DNA from: an uncultured Bacilli bacterium | Lineage (GTDB): Bacteria; Bacillota_I; Bacilli_A; RF39; UBA660 | Assembly (NCBI GenBank): GCA_934163035.1 | Contig: CAKPJX010000001.1 | Coordinates: forward strand, 1-64,000 | Direction of reading: 5' to 3' | DNA length: 64,000 bases | In this document: one piece after another, positions 1 to 7,293 of the stretch | Layout of the letters: every line of letters begins with the position of its first letter | Numbering within the stretch: the stretch's first letter is position 1 | Translations under genes and position numbers: made by a program | The notes under the pieces: generated by a model | Seen by the model: the letters and a program-made list of their open reading frames with translations, nothing else | The model's database searches: none | Told to the model about the DNA's origin: nothing

Positions 1-1302
1 ATAAAGGCACTTAGAACAAATGCTTCAATGACATATATTATAGGACTTGCTATTTTATCAATCTTAGTAATAATAATAACTTTATTCATAGTAGCAATGC
101 CAAAATTCACAAAGATTCAAAAATTAATAGATAAATTAAACTTAGTAACCAGAGAAATATTATCAGGTCTACCAGTTATTAGAGCTTTCTCAAATGAAGA
201 ACATGAAGAAAAAAGATTTGATGATGCTAATTTAAAATTAACTAAGGTTAACCTATTCATAAATAGAGTAATGAGTTTTATGATGCCTCTTATGATGTTA
301 ATAATGAACTTCGTAAGTATTGCTCTAATTTATAAAGGTGCTATAGGTGTTGATAATGGAAGCATGCAAGTAGGGGACATCATGGCCTATATTCAATATA
401 CAATGCAAATAATTATGGCCTTTTTAATGATTTCTATGATGTCAATCATGCTACCAAGAGCTAATGTTTCTGCCAAAAGAGTTATAGAAGTATTAGAAAC
501 TAAAAACACTATTATTGATCCAAAAAATCCAATAGAGTTTAAGAAAAATGGTACTAATAAAATAGAATTTAAAAATGTTTCCTTTAGATATCCAGATGCC
601 GATTATGACGTAATGACAGATATTAATTTTACTGCCGAAAGCAGTCAAACAACTGCATTTATTGGTTCAACTGGATCAGGAAAATCAACTCTAATAAACT
701 TAATACCAAGATTTTATGATATAACTAGCGGTGAAATATTAATAGATGATACAAATATTCAAGACGTAAGTATCAAAAAGCTACGTGATAAAATAGGATT
801 TGTTCCTCAAAAAGGTGTTTTATTCACAGGAACTATTAGTGAAAATGTCAAATATGGAAACAATAATATTTCCGATGAAATGGTTAAAAAGGCTCTAGAT
901 ATATCCCAGTCTACTGAGTTTGTTTCAAAACTAAAAGGAAAAGAAAACTATAAAATATCTCAAGGTGGAACTAATGTATCAGGTGGTCAAAAGCAACGAC
1001 TATCTATAGCTCGTGCCATCGCTAAAAACCCAGATATTTATATCTTCGATGATTCATTCTCAGCACTCGACTTTAAAACAGATGCAAAATTACGTAAAGA
1101 ATTAGCTAAAATCACTAAAAATAAAACCGTACTAATAGTTGCTCAAAGAATATCAACTATTATGAATGCAGACAAAATAGTTGTTTTAAATGAAGGAAAT
1201 ATAGTTGGTATTGGCACACACAAAGAGTTATTAAAAAGCTGTAAAATATATAAAGAGATAGCTCAATCACAATTAAGTAAGGAGGAATTAGAAAATGCCT
1301 AA
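1..1302 (+). CDS. ABC exporter half-transporter (permease-ATPase), 5' truncated by window
   Basis: The reading frame is open at base 1, so the N-terminus lies outside the window; about 433 codons are visible. Hydrophobic segments of an exporter-type transmembrane domain come first, followed by a nucleotide-binding domain. The Walker A motif GSTGSGKST is at about nt 664-690, the signature VSGGQ at about 976-990, and Walker B at about 1040. Walker B ends in IYIFDD, with Asp where the catalytic Glu normally sits. That substitution is typical of the degenerate site in heterodimeric exporters of the BmrC/D or TM287/288 type. The next gene overlaps by 8 nt and has a canonical Glu, so the two products very likely form one heterodimeric multidrug or lipid exporter. 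The substrate cannot be read from sequence. Confidence 0.9.
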   Translation: MKALRTNASMTYIIGLAILSILVIIITLFIVAMPKFTKIQKLIDKLNLVTREILSGLPVIRAFSNEEHEEKRFDDANLKLTKVNLFINRVMSFMMPLMMLIMNFVSIALIYKGAIGVDNGSMQVGDIMAYIQYTMQIIMAFLMISMMSIMLPRANVSAKRVIEVLETKNTIIDPKNPIEFKKNGTNKIEFKNVSFRYPDADYDVMTDINFTAESSQTTAFIGSTGSGKSTLINLIPRFYDITSGEILIDDTNIQDVSIKKLRDKIGFVPQKGVLFTGTISENVKYGNNNISDEMVKKALDISQSTEFVSKLKGKENYKISQGGTNVSGGQKQRLSIARAIAKNPDIYIFDDSFSALDFKTDAKLRKELAKITKNKTVLIVAQRISTIMNADKIVVLNEGNIVGIGTHKELLKSCKIYKEIAQSQLSKEELENA

Positions 1303-3112
1303 AGTTGGACATGGGTCTGGTCAAAATCGTGCCCCAGAAAAAGCTAAAAATTTTAAAAGCACTCTATTAGAACTTCTTTCTTATTTAAAAAAATATAAAT
1401 TAAAAATAGCAATAGTTATATTTTTTGCCATATTATCAACAGTATTTGTTATAATAGGTCCTAAAATACTAGGTAATATAACAACAGAAATATTTAATGG
1501 CTTAATGAAAAAAATCTCTAATAGTGGTGGAATAGACTTTGACTATATCGGAAAAACATCACTACTATTAGTAATATTATATATAATTAGCGCCTTATGT
1601 TCAGGTATACAAGGCGTAATTATGAGTGATGTATCAAACGATTTATCATACAAATTAAGAAATCAATTAAGTGAAAAAATTAATCGCTTACCAATGAGCT
1701 TTTTCGATAATAAAACTCATGGTGAAGTCTTATCAATTATAACTAATGATATTGATACATTAACACAATGCCTAAATCAATCAATTACCACTATAATAAC
1801 TGGTGTTGCAACAATAATTGGTATAACCATTATGATGATATCAATAAATCTAACAATGACAATCACTTGTCTTCTAATAATACCACTTTGTTCCTTAGTA
1901 CTAGGAAAAGTAGTTAAAAAGAGTCAAAAATATTTTGCCATGCAGCAAGAATATCTAGGACATCTAAATGGTCATGTAGAAGAAATATATGGGGGACATG
2001 ACATAGTAAAAGCATTTAATGCTGAAGAGGAAGCAATAGAAGAATTTAAAAAACTAAATAAAACATTATATAATAGTGCCTGGAAAAGTCAGTTTTTATC
2101 AACTGCCATGCACCCAATAATGCAATTCATTGGAAACTTAGGCTATGTAGTAGTATCTATTTTAGGTGGATATATGGTTATCATTGATAAGATAGAAGTT
2201 GGAGAAATTCAATCATTTACTCAATATGTTAGAAACTTTACTCAGCAAATAAATCAATTATCCCAAGTAATGAATAATATTCAATCCGCTGTAGCCGCAA
2301 GTGAAAGAGTATTTGCCTTTCTAAAAACAGAAGAAGAAAAAGCTGCTCCACCAAACCCACTAAAAATAGATGGTATAAAAGGTAATATTGAGTTTGATCA
2401 CGTGAATTTCGGTTATAACGAAAATAAAATAATTATTAAAGACTTCTCAGCTAAAGTTAAAAGTGGTCAAAAGATTGCTATTGTAGGTCCAACCGGTGCC
2501 GGAAAGACTACAATCGTAAAACTCCTAATGCGTTTCTATGAATTAAATGGTGGTAAAATTTTAATAGATGGCAAAGATATAACAAAATTTGATAGGCATG
2601 AAATAAGAAAATTATTTGGAATGGTTTTACAAGATACATGGCTATTTAATGGCACAATAAAAGACAACATAAAATATGGAAAATTAAATGCTGATGATCA
2701 TGAAATAATTGAGGCTTGTAAAACAGCCAGTGTTGATCATTTTATAAAAACTCTTCCTGAAGGTTATGACATGGTTTTAAATGAAGAAGCCGATAACATT
2801 TCCGGTGGTCAAAAACAATTATTAACAATAGCTAGAGTTATACTTGCTGATCCTAAAATACTAATTTTAGATGAAGCCACTAGTAGTGTAGATACTAGAA
2901 CAGAAATCTTAATTCAAAATGCCATGGATAAATTAATGGAAGGAAGGACTAGTTTTATAATTGCCCACAGATTATCAACCATAAAAAATGCTGACTTAAT
3001 TTTAGTTATGAATGAAGGTGATATTATAGAACAAGGAAATCATAAAACACTTCTAAAAAAAGGTGGATTTTATGCTAACTTATATAATTCACAATTTGAA
3101 AAGGGAGAGTAA
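1295..3112 (+). CDS. ABC exporter half-transporter, catalytic-site partner
   Basis: This 605-aa protein has a short basic, Gly/Pro-rich N-terminus (the KAKNFKSTL region) typical of YfiC/YheH-like partners. Six membrane segments lie within about residues 35-320, and an NBD follows from about 365. Walker A is GPTGAGKTT, the signature is ISGGQKQ, Walker B is ILILDEATSS with the catalytic Glu, and the H-loop is IIAHRLST. The start ATG at 1295 has GGAGG at 1281-1285 and overlaps the upstream gene by 8 nt, which indicates translational coupling. It supplies the consensus ATPase site of the predicted heterodimer. Confidence 0.92.
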   Translation: MPKVGHGSGQNRAPEKAKNFKSTLLELLSYLKKYKLKIAIVIFFAILSTVFVIIGPKILGNITTEIFNGLMKKISNSGGIDFDYIGKTSLLLVILYIISALCSGIQGVIMSDVSNDLSYKLRNQLSEKINRLPMSFFDNKTHGEVLSIITNDIDTLTQCLNQSITTIITGVATIIGITIMMISINLTMTITCLLIIPLCSLVLGKVVKKSQKYFAMQQEYLGHLNGHVEEIYGGHDIVKAFNAEEEAIEEFKKLNKTLYNSAWKSQFLSTAMHPIMQFIGNLGYVVVSILGGYMVIIDKIEVGEIQSFTQYVRNFTQQINQLSQVMNNIQSAVAASERVFAFLKTEEEKAAPPNPLKIDGIKGNIEFDHVNFGYNENKIIIKDFSAKVKSGQKIAIVGPTGAGKTTIVKLLMRFYELNGGKILIDGKDITKFDRHEIRKLFGMVLQDTWLFNGTIKDNIKYGKLNADDHEIIEACKTASVDHFIKTLPEGYDMVLNEEADNISGGQKQLLTIARVILADPKILILDEATSSVDTRTEILIQNAMDKLMEGRTSFIIAHRLSTIKNADLILVMNEGDIIEQGNHKTLLKKGGFYANLYNSQFEKGE

Positions 3113-3196
3113 AATTCTTCCTTTTTTAATACTTTATACTTGTAAATACTCCAAAAATATATTAAAATTTACTTAATGAATAGAAGGGTGATAAAT

Positions 3197-3961
3197 ATGG
3201 ATAATAATACAAAAATTATTTATAAAAAAAGTGCATCACAAACAATTTTTATACTATTATTAATATCTATGTTTTGTTTTTATACATATTATGTATATAC
3301 AACTCATCAACAAGAAATAGCTAAATTAAAATATGATTGCACGCCAATAAGTGAAAATGATAAAGAAGAAAAAAAATTGGATATAAATTCTTCTATTGTT
3401 AAATCATTATATAATATGGTTTTAACAAACATCAGAGAAGATTTAGCACTATCAGGAACCATGGATGATGATTATAAACTATATCTTGCCTTTAAAAAAA
3501 TTCCAAATAGTAAGTTTTATGACTCAAACTGTAACCTATTTAGTAATACTAGTATGGTCTCATATACATGTGTTGAAAATGAGGAAAAACTCCCAAAGGC
3601 TTTTAAAATTGAATCTCTTCATCTAGCCTATAGCGAATTATTTGGTGATGACAGTAGTCTAGTTGATAGAAACATACAAATAGGAAATAGTTGCATTGGG
3701 GGATATCAATACATTGAAAAAAGGGGAGAGTATGTAGAAGGACAATGCGAAAATACTTACACAACAACATTTAGAGTAGATAAAAATTTAACAAAAGCCT
3801 ATGCAAAAGATGGCAGAATATACTTAGTAGAAGATGTTAGATACTATGGTAATGAAGGTCTAGACTTACCAAACAATTTAAAAAGTGGTAAGTATATATA
3901 TACATTTAAATTAGATATGAATTATAACTATATACTTGAAAATAAACAAATAGAACAATAA
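3197..3961 (+). CDS. Membrane-anchored hypothetical protein
   Basis: I do not recognise this family. I chose the ATG at 3197 because GAAGGGTG sits just upstream at 3183-3190; an in-frame ATG at 3176 has no ribosome binding site. The 254-aa product has one hydrophobic segment at about residues 13-32 and then a long polar, mostly beta-predicted domain with several cysteines, so it is probably anchored with its bulk outside. It sits between the ABC exporter and an MBL hydrolase gene, 10 nt ahead of the latter, so the two may be co-transcribed. Confidence 0.7.
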   Translation: MDNNTKIIYKKSASQTIFILLLISMFCFYTYYVYTTHQQEIAKLKYDCTPISENDKEEKKLDINSSIVKSLYNMVLTNIREDLALSGTMDDDYKLYLAFKKIPNSKFYDSNCNLFSNTSMVSYTCVENEEKLPKAFKIESLHLAYSELFGDDSSLVDRNIQIGNSCIGGYQYIEKRGEYVEGQCENTYTTTFRVDKNLTKAYAKDGRIYLVEDVRYYGNEGLDLPNNLKSGKYIYTFKLDMNYNYILENKQIEQ

Positions 3962-3971
3962 AGGAGAAGCT

Positions 3972-4496
3972 ATGGAAATAAAAACTATTATAACAGGTGT
4001 TTTAGATGAAAATTGTTATGTTTTAATTAATGATAAAGAATGTTTAGTAATAGATCCAGGAGATGACTATCCAAAAATAAAAGAGGTAGTAGGGGACAAC
4101 AAAGTATTAGGAGTATTAATAACACACTCCCATTTTGACCATATTGGAGCCCTTAGAAATTTTTTAACAAAAAGAAGTATAAAAATATTTAAAAAGAGCA
4201 GTTTAACTGAAAACAAATACAATATAGGAAACTTTAATTTTGAATGTCTATACACTCCAGGTCATTCAAAGGATTCAGTATCATTTTATTTTAAAGATGA
4301 AAAAGCAATGTTTGTAGGAGACTTCATTTTTAAAGAATCCGTAGGCAGATCCGACTTGCCAGGTGGAGATATAAATGAATTAAAAGAAAGCTTAGAAAAA
4401 ATTAAAAAGTATGATGATGATATAACTTTATATCCAGGTCATGGTGAAAAAACAACATTAAAATATGAAAAGGAAAATAATGAATTCTTACAATAA
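3972..4496 (+). CDS. MBL-fold metallo-hydrolase (glyoxalase II-like)
   Basis: This is a compact 174-aa metallo-beta-lactamase-fold hydrolase. The metal-binding motifs appear in order: THSHFDH at about residues 51-57, PGHS at about 96-99, GDFIF at about 115, and PGHGEKT near the C-terminus. These resemble the small YqgX/hydroxyacylglutathione-hydrolase-like family, which binds two metals and hydrolyses thioesters such as acyl-thiol conjugates. The natural substrate is unknown. AAGGAGA lies directly after the upstream stop codon and sets the start. Confidence 0.85.
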   Translation: MEIKTIITGVLDENCYVLINDKECLVIDPGDDYPKIKEVVGDNKVLGVLITHSHFDHIGALRNFLTKRSIKIFKKSSLTENKYNIGNFNFECLYTPGHSKDSVSFYFKDEKAMFVGDFIFKESVGRSDLPGGDINELKESLEKIKKYDDDITLYPGHGEKTTLKYEKENNEFLQ

Positions 4497-4559
4497 TTTT
4501 TTCTTTTTTTTTGTCCTAATTTATGATATTATAAATAATCAAAGAAAGAAGGAATTAGT

Positions 4560-4874
4560 ATGAAAGTATGGACAAAAGTTCAAATAAAAGATAGAGATCC
4601 TAAAATAGATTTAATAAGCAAGTCTTTAACAAACTATATATACACATACGGACCTATTAATACCATAATGAGTAAATATAATATTTCAAAAGATGAATAT
4701 ATAGAATTAAGTCAGTATACAGCAAACAGAATATGTGGAATATTAATGCTTTACCTAGCTAATGATATTGATCGTATAAATGACATTGCTAATAAATATA
4801 ATCTAAATAATGGAATAATAAAAAAAACAACCCCAGAAATAGAGGGTTATATAAATAAAGTACAAAGATATTAA
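4560..4874 (+). CDS. Small hypothetical protein
   Basis: This is a 104-aa, mostly helical, soluble protein of no family I recognise. The ribosome binding site GAAGGA precedes the ATG. The preceding gap contains a T-rich run and a TATTAT-like element that could be its promoter. A strong bidirectional hairpin terminator follows immediately (4878-4901), so it is probably a single-gene transcript. Confidence 0.6.
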   Translation: MKVWTKVQIKDRDPKIDLISKSLTNYIYTYGPINTIMSKYNISKDEYIELSQYTANRICGILMLYLANDIDRINDIANKYNLNNGIIKKTTPEIEGYINKVQRY

Positions 4875-4877
4875 AAT

Positions 4878-4901
4878 AAACAGGCGCGAGCTTGTTTTTT
4901 T
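4878..4901 (+). terminator. Bidirectional intrinsic terminator
   Basis: An 8-bp stem (AAACAGGC with GCTTGTTT, one G-T pair) closes a GCGA loop and is followed by a T tract. The opposite strand also ends in a T-rich run. It separates the + strand gene ending at 4874 from a tiny - strand ORF ending at 4900. Confidence 0.8.
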
Positions 4902-4989
4902 AAAATAAAGAAATTATTAAACTAAAGAATCCTGATAACATTGCCAAAATTAAAATAATGCATACAATTTTTGTTATTTTACTGTTCAT
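4900..4989 (-). CDS. Possible 29-aa single-span membrane peptide
   Basis: On the - strand an ATG at 4989, preceded by GAGGTG at a good distance, opens a 29-codon frame ending in TAA at 4900, next to the shared terminator. The peptide starts with a short basic segment (MNSKITK) and then is almost wholly hydrophobic, which fits a single transmembrane helix. Size and layout resemble small membrane peptides, including some type I toxins, but no antisense RNA is evident. It may also be chance. Confidence 0.4.
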   Translation of the reverse strand: MNSKITKIVCIILILAMLSGFFSLIISLF

Positions 4990-5099
4990 AATTTCACCTC
5001 TAATAATAATTATAAAATATATGTTGAAAAAAGTAAATTGCTTTTTAACATTAAAAATATACCTAATAAGTATAATTAAGTGGAGATGATATAATTATT

Positions 5100-5699
5100 A
5101 TGAAAAAAATAATAAACAAGTTTAAACACAATAAAACACTCTATACACTTATAATTATATTGTTAATATCTTTTATACTAGGATGTCTATTTATAGCCAT
5201 CCTAAGCGAAGAAAATAAGCAATTAATACTAACTAACCTAAATAATTTTATTGATACAATTAAAAATAATAAACAGAGTAGTGTTAATACATTATATAGA
5301 AGTATTTCTAATAATTTAATAATTAGTATATTAGTATGGCTAATAGGAATATCAATAATAGGAATACCTTTAATAATATTAATTCTAGGTATTAAAAGTT
5401 TCATATTAGGATTTACCATAACTAGTTTTATATATAATTTTAAATTAAAAGGAATAATATGGGGAATAATATATATTACACCTCATATAATTAATCTATT
5501 ATTATTATTTGTATTATCATATTATGCTATCAACTTTTCTACAATGATATTTAATTATTACTTTAGAAAAAAAGAGTATAGTAAAAATGTAATTGTAAAA
5601 AGATATCTTAAAATATTAGTAGTATGTATTATTATGTATAGCTTGTCTTCACTTATCGAAGCATATGTAATTCCAAATATTTTCAAAATTCTTATATAA
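5100..5699 (+). CDS. spoIIM: Stage II sporulation protein M family membrane protein
   Basis: This 199-aa protein has about five transmembrane segments and matches the SpoIIM pattern: an N-terminal helix, a polar loop, an SILVWLIGISIIGIPLI segment, a KSFILGFT re-entry motif, and a C-terminal SSLIEAYV motif in the last helix. In Bacillus, SpoIIM belongs to the DMP peptidoglycan-remodelling complex with SpoIID and SpoIIP, which drives engulfment. Its length is close to the usual 210 residues. GGAGATGAT lies about 14 nt upstream, a rather long spacing, but no other in-frame start is nearby. The usual neighbours (spoIID, xerD, fur) are not adjacent. Confidence 0.82.
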   Translation: MKKIINKFKHNKTLYTLIIILLISFILGCLFIAILSEENKQLILTNLNNFIDTIKNNKQSSVNTLYRSISNNLIISILVWLIGISIIGIPLIILILGIKSFILGFTITSFIYNFKLKGIIWGIIYITPHIINLLLLFVLSYYAINFSTMIFNYYFRKKEYSKNVIVKRYLKILVVCIIMYSLSSLIEAYVIPNIFKILI

Positions 5700-5715
5700 T
5701 ATTTATTTCTCTACA

Positions 5716-5733
5716 AAGTGTAAATTTACACTT
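5716..5733. promoter_or_regulatory. 18-bp perfect palindrome, probable repressor operator
   Basis: The sequence AAGTGTAAATTTACACTT reads the same on both strands. A further half site, TTTACACT, is at 5739-5746. Both overlap or flank the -35 element of the promoter that reads into the XRE-family gene at 5781, as expected for an autoregulated repressor. Confidence 0.7.
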
Positions 5734-5760
5734 GATTATTTACACTAAAATGCCTATAAT
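5732..5760 (+). promoter_or_regulatory. Sigma-A-type promoter of the XRE gene
   Basis: TTGATT at 5732-5737 and TATAAT at 5755-5760 are separated by 17 bp. The palindromic operator overlaps the -35 side. The ribosome binding site AGGAGGG at 5767-5773 follows directly. Confidence 0.7.
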
Positions 5761-5780
5761 TATATTAGGAGGGTAGAGAA

Positions 5781-6548
5781 ATGAAAGAATTAAATAATAT
5801 CTTAACAGAACTTGGAATTAGTAAAGTTCGTTTAGCAAAATATTTAGGTGTATCAAGACAAATGTTGTATAATTATTTAGCGTTAGATAATTTAAATAAA
5901 TGGCCAAAAGAGAAGGCTGCTAAACTGTTAAATTTACTAAGTATTGAGTCAATAGAAGAACTTGGAGCATTAAAAATAACTGGTGATTACATTATTGGTA
6001 TTGAAAAAAGATTAAATGAAGGGGTAAAAGACAACTCAAATAAAGAATTAATTTCTGATTTAAAAGGTTTTAATAAAAAAGAACAAGAACTATTATCAGA
6101 TATTATAAATCTATTAAAGGAGAAATTATCATCAGATAAAACTAAAAACACATATAATACATATTTATATTTATTCCATTTTCTACAATCCATGGAAACT
6201 AGTAATGAATTAAAATATATGTTAGCTTATGTATCAAAATCTCTAGGTTTTACAGAGCCATTAGAATTTGCCTTTAATAAGGAGAAACAATTTATATTTG
6301 AAAGTATTATGTTTAGTGCCATGACATTATATAATAATGGTGGTGCATCAAAAAATAAATTGAATGAAACGCACAAACGTTTTGTAGAAGATATAGAACA
6401 TAAAAATGAAGAAAGACTTTCTAGAACGCAAGAATTAAATACAGCTAAAGTACAAGCACTAAGAGAATTAGGATACACAGAAATAAATGAAGATAATGCT
6501 AAAGAAGTATTAGAAAAAATAGCTGAAATACAATCAAGAAAAGTGTAA
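5781..6548 (+). CDS. XRE-family DNA-binding regulator
   Basis: This 255-aa protein has an N-terminal helix-turn-helix at about residues 8-55. The recognition region ISKVRLAKYLGVSRQMLYNYL is followed by a lysine/tryptophan-rich linker. The remaining 200 residues are helical with charged heptad-like stretches near the C-terminus and match nothing I recognise; they may oligomerise or sense a ligand. The promoter carries an 18-bp palindrome and an extra half site, so it is probably autorepressed. The gene ends 28 bp before the candidate dif site, so a role near the terminus is conceivable but unproven. Confidence 0.8.
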   Translation: MKELNNILTELGISKVRLAKYLGVSRQMLYNYLALDNLNKWPKEKAAKLLNLLSIESIEELGALKITGDYIIGIEKRLNEGVKDNSNKELISDLKGFNKKEQELLSDIINLLKEKLSSDKTKNTYNTYLYLFHFLQSMETSNELKYMLAYVSKSLGFTEPLEFAFNKEKQFIFESIMFSAMTLYNNGGASKNKLNETHKRFVEDIEHKNEERLSRTQELNTAKVQALRELGYTEINEDNAKEVLEKIAEIQSRKV

Positions 6549-6575
6549 AATTGCTTTTCTTTTTATATGTCATCA

Positions 6576-6603
6576 ACTTCCTATAATTGATATTATGTTA
6601 ACT
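6576..6603. other. dif: Candidate dif site (XerC/XerD chromosome-dimer resolution)
   Basis: The site is 28 bp long: an 11-bp left arm ACTTCCTATAA, a 6-bp centre TTGATA, and an 11-bp right arm TTATGTTAACT. Compared with the B. subtilis dif as I recall it (left arm ACTTCCTAGAA, right arm TTATGTAAACT), each arm differs by one base. The surrounding gene orientation switches from all + to mostly -, as expected at the replication terminus. A Xer-type recombinase is encoded at about 9.75-10.65 kb. Confidence 0.85.
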
Positions 6604-6982
6604 TCTATAAAAGAACTTACTTATAATAATTAGTAATACCTTAATAAAAAACAATATTTATAAAAATCTATAATTTTATAAATTATTAATTATATTAATA
6701 CTTTCTAATATAAGTTATTAATTATAAATGATTTTGTACCTGTATTTATATTTATTTATATATAATAATATACTTAATATATCTATATTATTTATTTATA
6801 TTAGTATTTATCTATTATTCAATCACTCTTCTCAAAAGTTATATTAGCTAAAATTACAAAATGCATTTTCAGCGTTTTAATTACTAAAAGATGGATAATT
6901 ATCCATTTAAAATTAAATTACAGCATTCTGTATAATTTACTAAATTTGTTCCAAACTACTAATTAGAGAGGAGGATAAATTA
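6604..6982. other. Very AT-rich non-coding stretch beside dif
   Basis: From about 6600 to 6830 the sequence is almost entirely A and T, with no credible ORF. Near its right end is a perfect 16-bp palindrome, ATGGATAATTATCCAT, at 6891-6906, about 75 bp ahead of the next start codon. It could be an operator for that gene or a binding site for a terminus-associated protein. I see no terminator hairpin for the upstream gene and no tRNA. Confidence 0.6.
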
Positions 6983-7237
6983 ATGTCTAAGAAAGATAAT
7001 AAAAAAGATAATAAAAGTATCAAATGTGATGTCGACAGTTGCAAACACAATAATAAAGACACATCTTGCTGTGAACTTGATTCGGTAAGTATAGGTTGTA
7101 CATGTAATAATGATGAATGTGAGTGTGTTGAAGAAACTGTATGTCAAAGTTTTGAAAACACTGGAAGTCCAATAACAGATAATGAATATGAAGTAACTTC
7201 AGAAGATGAACATGATGAAGATAATGAAGAAAAATAG
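6983..7237 (+). CDS. DUF1540-type cysteine-rich protein
   Basis: This 84-aa protein has a lysine-rich N-terminus, then a Cys-rich core with the pattern IKCDVDSCKHN...CCELDSVSIGC...C.C..TVCQSF. It ends in a very acidic tail. The core fits the DUF1540 family, small proteins common in spore-formers and probably metal-binding; the biochemical role is not settled. GAGGAGG at 6968-6974 gives a strong start. A bidirectional terminator follows. Confidence 0.78.
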   Translation: MSKKDNKKDNKSIKCDVDSCKHNNKDTSCCELDSVSIGCTCNNDECECVEETVCQSFENTGSPITDNEYEVTSEDEHDEDNEEK

Positions 7238-7263
7238 GGTACCAATCCCCTTTTTATAGACAT

Positions 7264-7293
7264 AAAAAATAGGGCATAACTACCCTATTTTTT
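7264..7293. terminator. Bidirectional terminator between convergent genes
   Basis: AAAAAATAGGG pairs with CCCTATTTTTT across an 8-nt loop. The right arm contains the stop codon of the - strand gene ending at 7285. This is the point where gene orientation changes in the window. Confidence 0.85.

Noticed and set aside
6604..6982. Candidate replication origin (AT-rich, TTATCCA in both orientations)
   Set aside because: No full DnaA box cluster and no dnaA/dnaN neighbours. Genes converge rather than diverge here and a dif-like sequence lies beside it, so terminus is the better reading.
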